DNA of 55,090 bases from Gemmatimonadota bacterium (GTDB taxonomy: Bacteria; Latescibacterota; UBA2968; UBA8231). A model generated the notes under the pieces. The model ran no database searches, had not been told where the DNA came from, and saw nothing but the letters and a program-made list of their open reading frames with translations. Below, in pieces: positions 52,872 to 55,090 of the stretch. Every line of letters begins with the position of its first letter. Position 1 is the first letter of the stretch. The stretch lies in NCBI GenBank assembly GCA_002712305.1, contig PATE01000102.1, forward strand, positions 1 to 55,090, in the 5' to 3' direction. A program made the translations under genes and the position numbers.

Positions 52872-55090
52872 ATGGGACTCCTACTCGCAGTGCTCACCCT
52901 CGCGGGGACCTTCTTCTCCTTCCAATCGCCGTCGGAGAAGGAGTTGCTCGATCGCTTTGGCGAAGCGCAGAGGTTCTACGCGGAGGGCGCTTACGATCAG
53001 GCCATCACACACTACGACGCCGTCTCGCGGGTTCGCAGTCGAGTTCTCGATACCCAATTGCTCGACGTCACGGTGGGCGAGGCCTCCTATCCGGTGCAAG
53101 AGGCGGCTGTCTACCAGGTGGGCAACGCCAATGGCAAACTCTACTCTGACTACCGGCGTTTCTCCGAGAATGCCACCGACGATGAGACCCGGCAGGAGTT
53201 CGCAGATCTCGCCCAGAAAGCCCTCGAAGGTGCTCAGGCCGCCTTCAGGCAGGTCATCGACACGGCGACAAACGATCAGCTCCGAGGCCAGGCCTACGGA
53301 AGACTGATCGAGTTGTTCTATGAGGCGCAGCAGTTCGACCGCGTCATCGAGACCTCGGCCCAACTCATCGGGGCCTACGGCTCGAGTCCACTGGCCAAGA
53401 CGGGATACTACAACACGGGTTGGGCGTATTTCGAAACCAAGAGATATGAAGAGTCGATCGAAGCCTTTCAAGCTCTGCTCGATCGTTTTCCTGCTGGTTT
53501 CGAGGCAGATCGCTCACTGTTCCAGATGGGCGAGTGTTATCTCGAGCTGGAACGTTACGAAGAAGCGATCGGCGTCTACAGCGAGCTTGTGAAGCGCCAG
53601 CGCATCGACGAGTTGACGGAAGCAGAGCTGGAGCAGATTCGGCGTGAAAAGCTGGCCGGGCTCGTCGACGAGACGGCCCTCGAACTGGCAGCCAAGGCGC
53701 AGATCCGCGTCGGCACATGTTATGCCCGACTCGGCAAATACGACGAAGGTGTGGAAGCGTATCGCACCGTGATCGAACGGTTCGCAACCGAACGCGATCT
53801 CGTCGAAGAGGCGTATCTGCAGATGGCGCGGCTCTACGACGACGGTGGAAATGCGGAGGCCGCCGTGGCGACCTATCGCGAGGCGATCCGCGAGACCTCC
53901 GACAGGACGCTTCGCGCCCGTATCCAGTACGCCCTGGCCGAACGTCTGCTGGTGCGCGATCAATACGCGGATTCGATCACGGAGTTTCGTATCTACCTGC
54001 AGGCGTATGGTGACCGAGCTGCGCAGGCCGGTTTCAGCACGTCCCGGGTTCGTTATCGACTGGGCAGCGCCTATCAGCGCTGGGCCCAGGTCTCCATCGA
54101 AGCAGGAAGCCGCCCCATTGCTCACGAGCGCCTCAACGGCGCCATCGCACACTACGACACGCTACTGACGCAGGATCCAGCCGGTTCCTATTCGATCGAT
54201 GCCACGTTCAATCGAGCCGTCGCCATGCAGGCGATCGGCACCGCCGCCAGCCTTGATGCTGCACGACTTTCCTTCGAACGAATCGTGGCAGATGCGCAGA
54301 ACGCGGGTTATGTCGAGCGCTCTCTGGTGCAGCTTGCTGAGTTGCACGGCAAGCAGGGGGATCACGCCGCAGCCGTCAGCTCTGCGCAGCAACTTCTTGA
54401 CGAATACCCCGATAGTGAGCTGGCAGACGAGGCCTATCTGCTGATGGGGCTCGCCCATCAAGCCCAAGGCATACTGCAGTCCGCTGTCGACGCCTTCGCC
54501 CGTGTCTCGGCCACCTCGCCCCTCTACGGCAGAGCCGCAATGGGTGGTGGCCATGCGCTGCTGAGCCTGGGGCGTGCACAGGACGCAATCCCCACGCTGG
54601 ACGCGGGTGTTGAAACCGCCGACCAGGCGTATCTGAGTAGCTATCGATATCTGCTCGGTCAGTCCCACCAAGCACTAGGGGCGTCTGCCGAGGCCTTTGA
54701 TCAATTCAACAAGGGGCTGGCCGCCTCTCCTCCGCGCGACCTCGAAGAGGCCCTGCGATTGGCTCGAGGGAACGCAGCCCTGCTAACCGGGGATGACGAG
54801 ACGGCCATCGAGGATCTCGAGTGGGTGATCAACACCGTCGACGATCCTGCCAAGGTCAAATACGCGCGAGACGCACTGGCGATCTCCTATCTGCGACAGA
54901 ATCGTGGTAGTGATGCACTCACGATTCTCGATGAGATGACGCGCACCGCACAAACCCGTGAGGAGGAGGCAGATCTTCTGAGTCGGATCCTCGATCTCTA
55001 CTACGATCGAGACGACTACGACGAAGCCCTCGTCATCGCCCGGCGTCTGTTGGCCCTCGAGTTTGTCGACGAAGCGACACCCCAAAGACC
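52872..55090 (+). CDS. Tetratricopeptide-repeat protein, exported, C-terminus outside the window
   Basis: An open frame of at least 739 residues starting at the ATG at 52872 and continuing past the end of the window, with no stop. The N-terminus MGLLLAVLTLAGTFFSFQSP is a signal peptide or membrane anchor. It is followed by TPR-type helix pairs throughout: RFYAEGAYDQAITHYDAVSR, NTGWAYFETKRYEESIEAFQ, GECYLELERYEEAIGVYSEL, QIRVGTCYARLGKYDEGVEA, YLLMGLAHQAQGILQSAVDA and GGGHALLSLGRAQDAIPTLD. Tandem TPRs make a protein-docking solenoid, here probably in the periplasm, which suits assembly of the three large proteins encoded just before it. It begins 8 bases after the last paralog stop. Confidence 0.85.
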   Translation, partial: MGLLLAVLTLAGTFFSFQSPSEKELLDRFGEAQRFYAEGAYDQAITHYDAVSRVRSRVLDTQLLDVTVGEASYPVQEAAVYQVGNANGKLYSDYRRFSENATDDETRQEFADLAQKALEGAQAAFRQVIDTATNDQLRGQAYGRLIELFYEAQQFDRVIETSAQLIGAYGSSPLAKTGYYNTGWAYFETKRYEESIEAFQALLDRFPAGFEADRSLFQMGECYLELERYEEAIGVYSELVKRQRIDELTEAELEQIRREKLAGLVDETALELAAKAQIRVGTCYARLGKYDEGVEAYRTVIERFATERDLVEEAYLQMARLYDDGGNAEAAVATYREAIRETSDRTLRARIQYALAERLLVRDQYADSITEFRIYLQAYGDRAAQAGFSTSRVRYRLGSAYQRWAQVSIEAGSRPIAHERLNGAIAHYDTLLTQDPAGSYSIDATFNRAVAMQAIGTAASLDAARLSFERIVADAQNAGYVERSLVQLAELHGKQGDHAAAVSSAQQLLDEYPDSELADEAYLLMGLAHQAQGILQSAVDAFARVSATSPLYGRAAMGGGHALLSLGRAQDAIPTLDAGVETADQAYLSSYRYLLGQSHQALGASAEAFDQFNKGLAASPPRDLEEALRLARGNAALLTGDDETAIEDLEWVINTVDDPAKVKYARDALAISYLRQNRGSDALTILDEMTRTAQTREEEADLLSRILDLYYDRDDYDEALVIARRLLALEFVDEATPQR

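Overview
The window is GC-rich (roughly 60% by eye), densely coded bacterial DNA with short spacers and many 1-11 base gene overlaps (ATGA, TGATG, TAATG). Three traits suggest an uncultured marine member of the FCB superphylum, for example Latescibacterota or a Poribacteria-like lineage: secreted proteins ending in FlgD/T9SS-type domains (SEAYPNPFNPETTIRFQLP type), many phytanoyl-CoA dioxygenase, Gfo/Idh/MocA, mandelate-racemase and sulfotransferase genes, and large outer-membrane-like proteins with calcium-type Asp/Asn motifs. This placement is an inference. No tRNA, rRNA, CRISPR, phage or IS was seen.

Layout. 1-2246 (minus): a coupled set of metallophosphoesterase, PAS protein broken by an amber codon, response regulator and the start of a glycosyltransferase. 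2319-6256 (plus): M16 protease lipoprotein and sialidase. 6257-7366: two convergent, 3'-truncated genes (AlkZ-like and PAS) meeting at one apparent breakpoint. 7480-11548: glycerol-1-phosphate dehydrogenase, sulfotransferase and an ABC-F ATPase. 11555-16480: a cyclase remnant, then an M28-peptidase/AAC(3) fusion, a PIG-L protein and a GNAT, probably one operon acting on an amide or amino-sugar substrate. 16481-17017 and 20186-20537 are the two long non-coding stretches. Each holds a promoter-to-terminator unit with stacked hairpins, so both are good candidates for undescribed structured RNAs; the second is rod-shaped and 6S-like.

17018-37847 is an accessory catabolic region: three Gfo/Idh/MocA oxidoreductases, a HAD phosphatase, a seven-repeat propeller inserted in a LamG fold, a C45 acyltransferase-like protein, a PhyH-HEAT fusion, an amidohydrolase, two enolase-superfamily dehydratase-like enzymes, a TIM-barrel isomerase, an Ldh2 dehydrogenase, a formamidase, a PSMA-like M28 peptidase, a PDZ/solenoid repeat protein and a mannonate dehydratase. 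Together they suggest oxidation, dehydration and deamidation of sugar acids or modified sugars.

37975-55090 (all plus) is a cell-envelope region: a CsgG/FlgT-like lipoprotein, a secreted small protein, a strongly expressed-looking secreted protein with its own promoter, leader and terminator, a discoidin-like secreted protein, three tandem paralogous outer-membrane-like proteins of 909, 938 and 1041 residues joined by start/stop overlaps, and a TPR protein running off the end. The three-paralog block with its TPR partner is the best candidate for an undescribed multi-component surface or export system.
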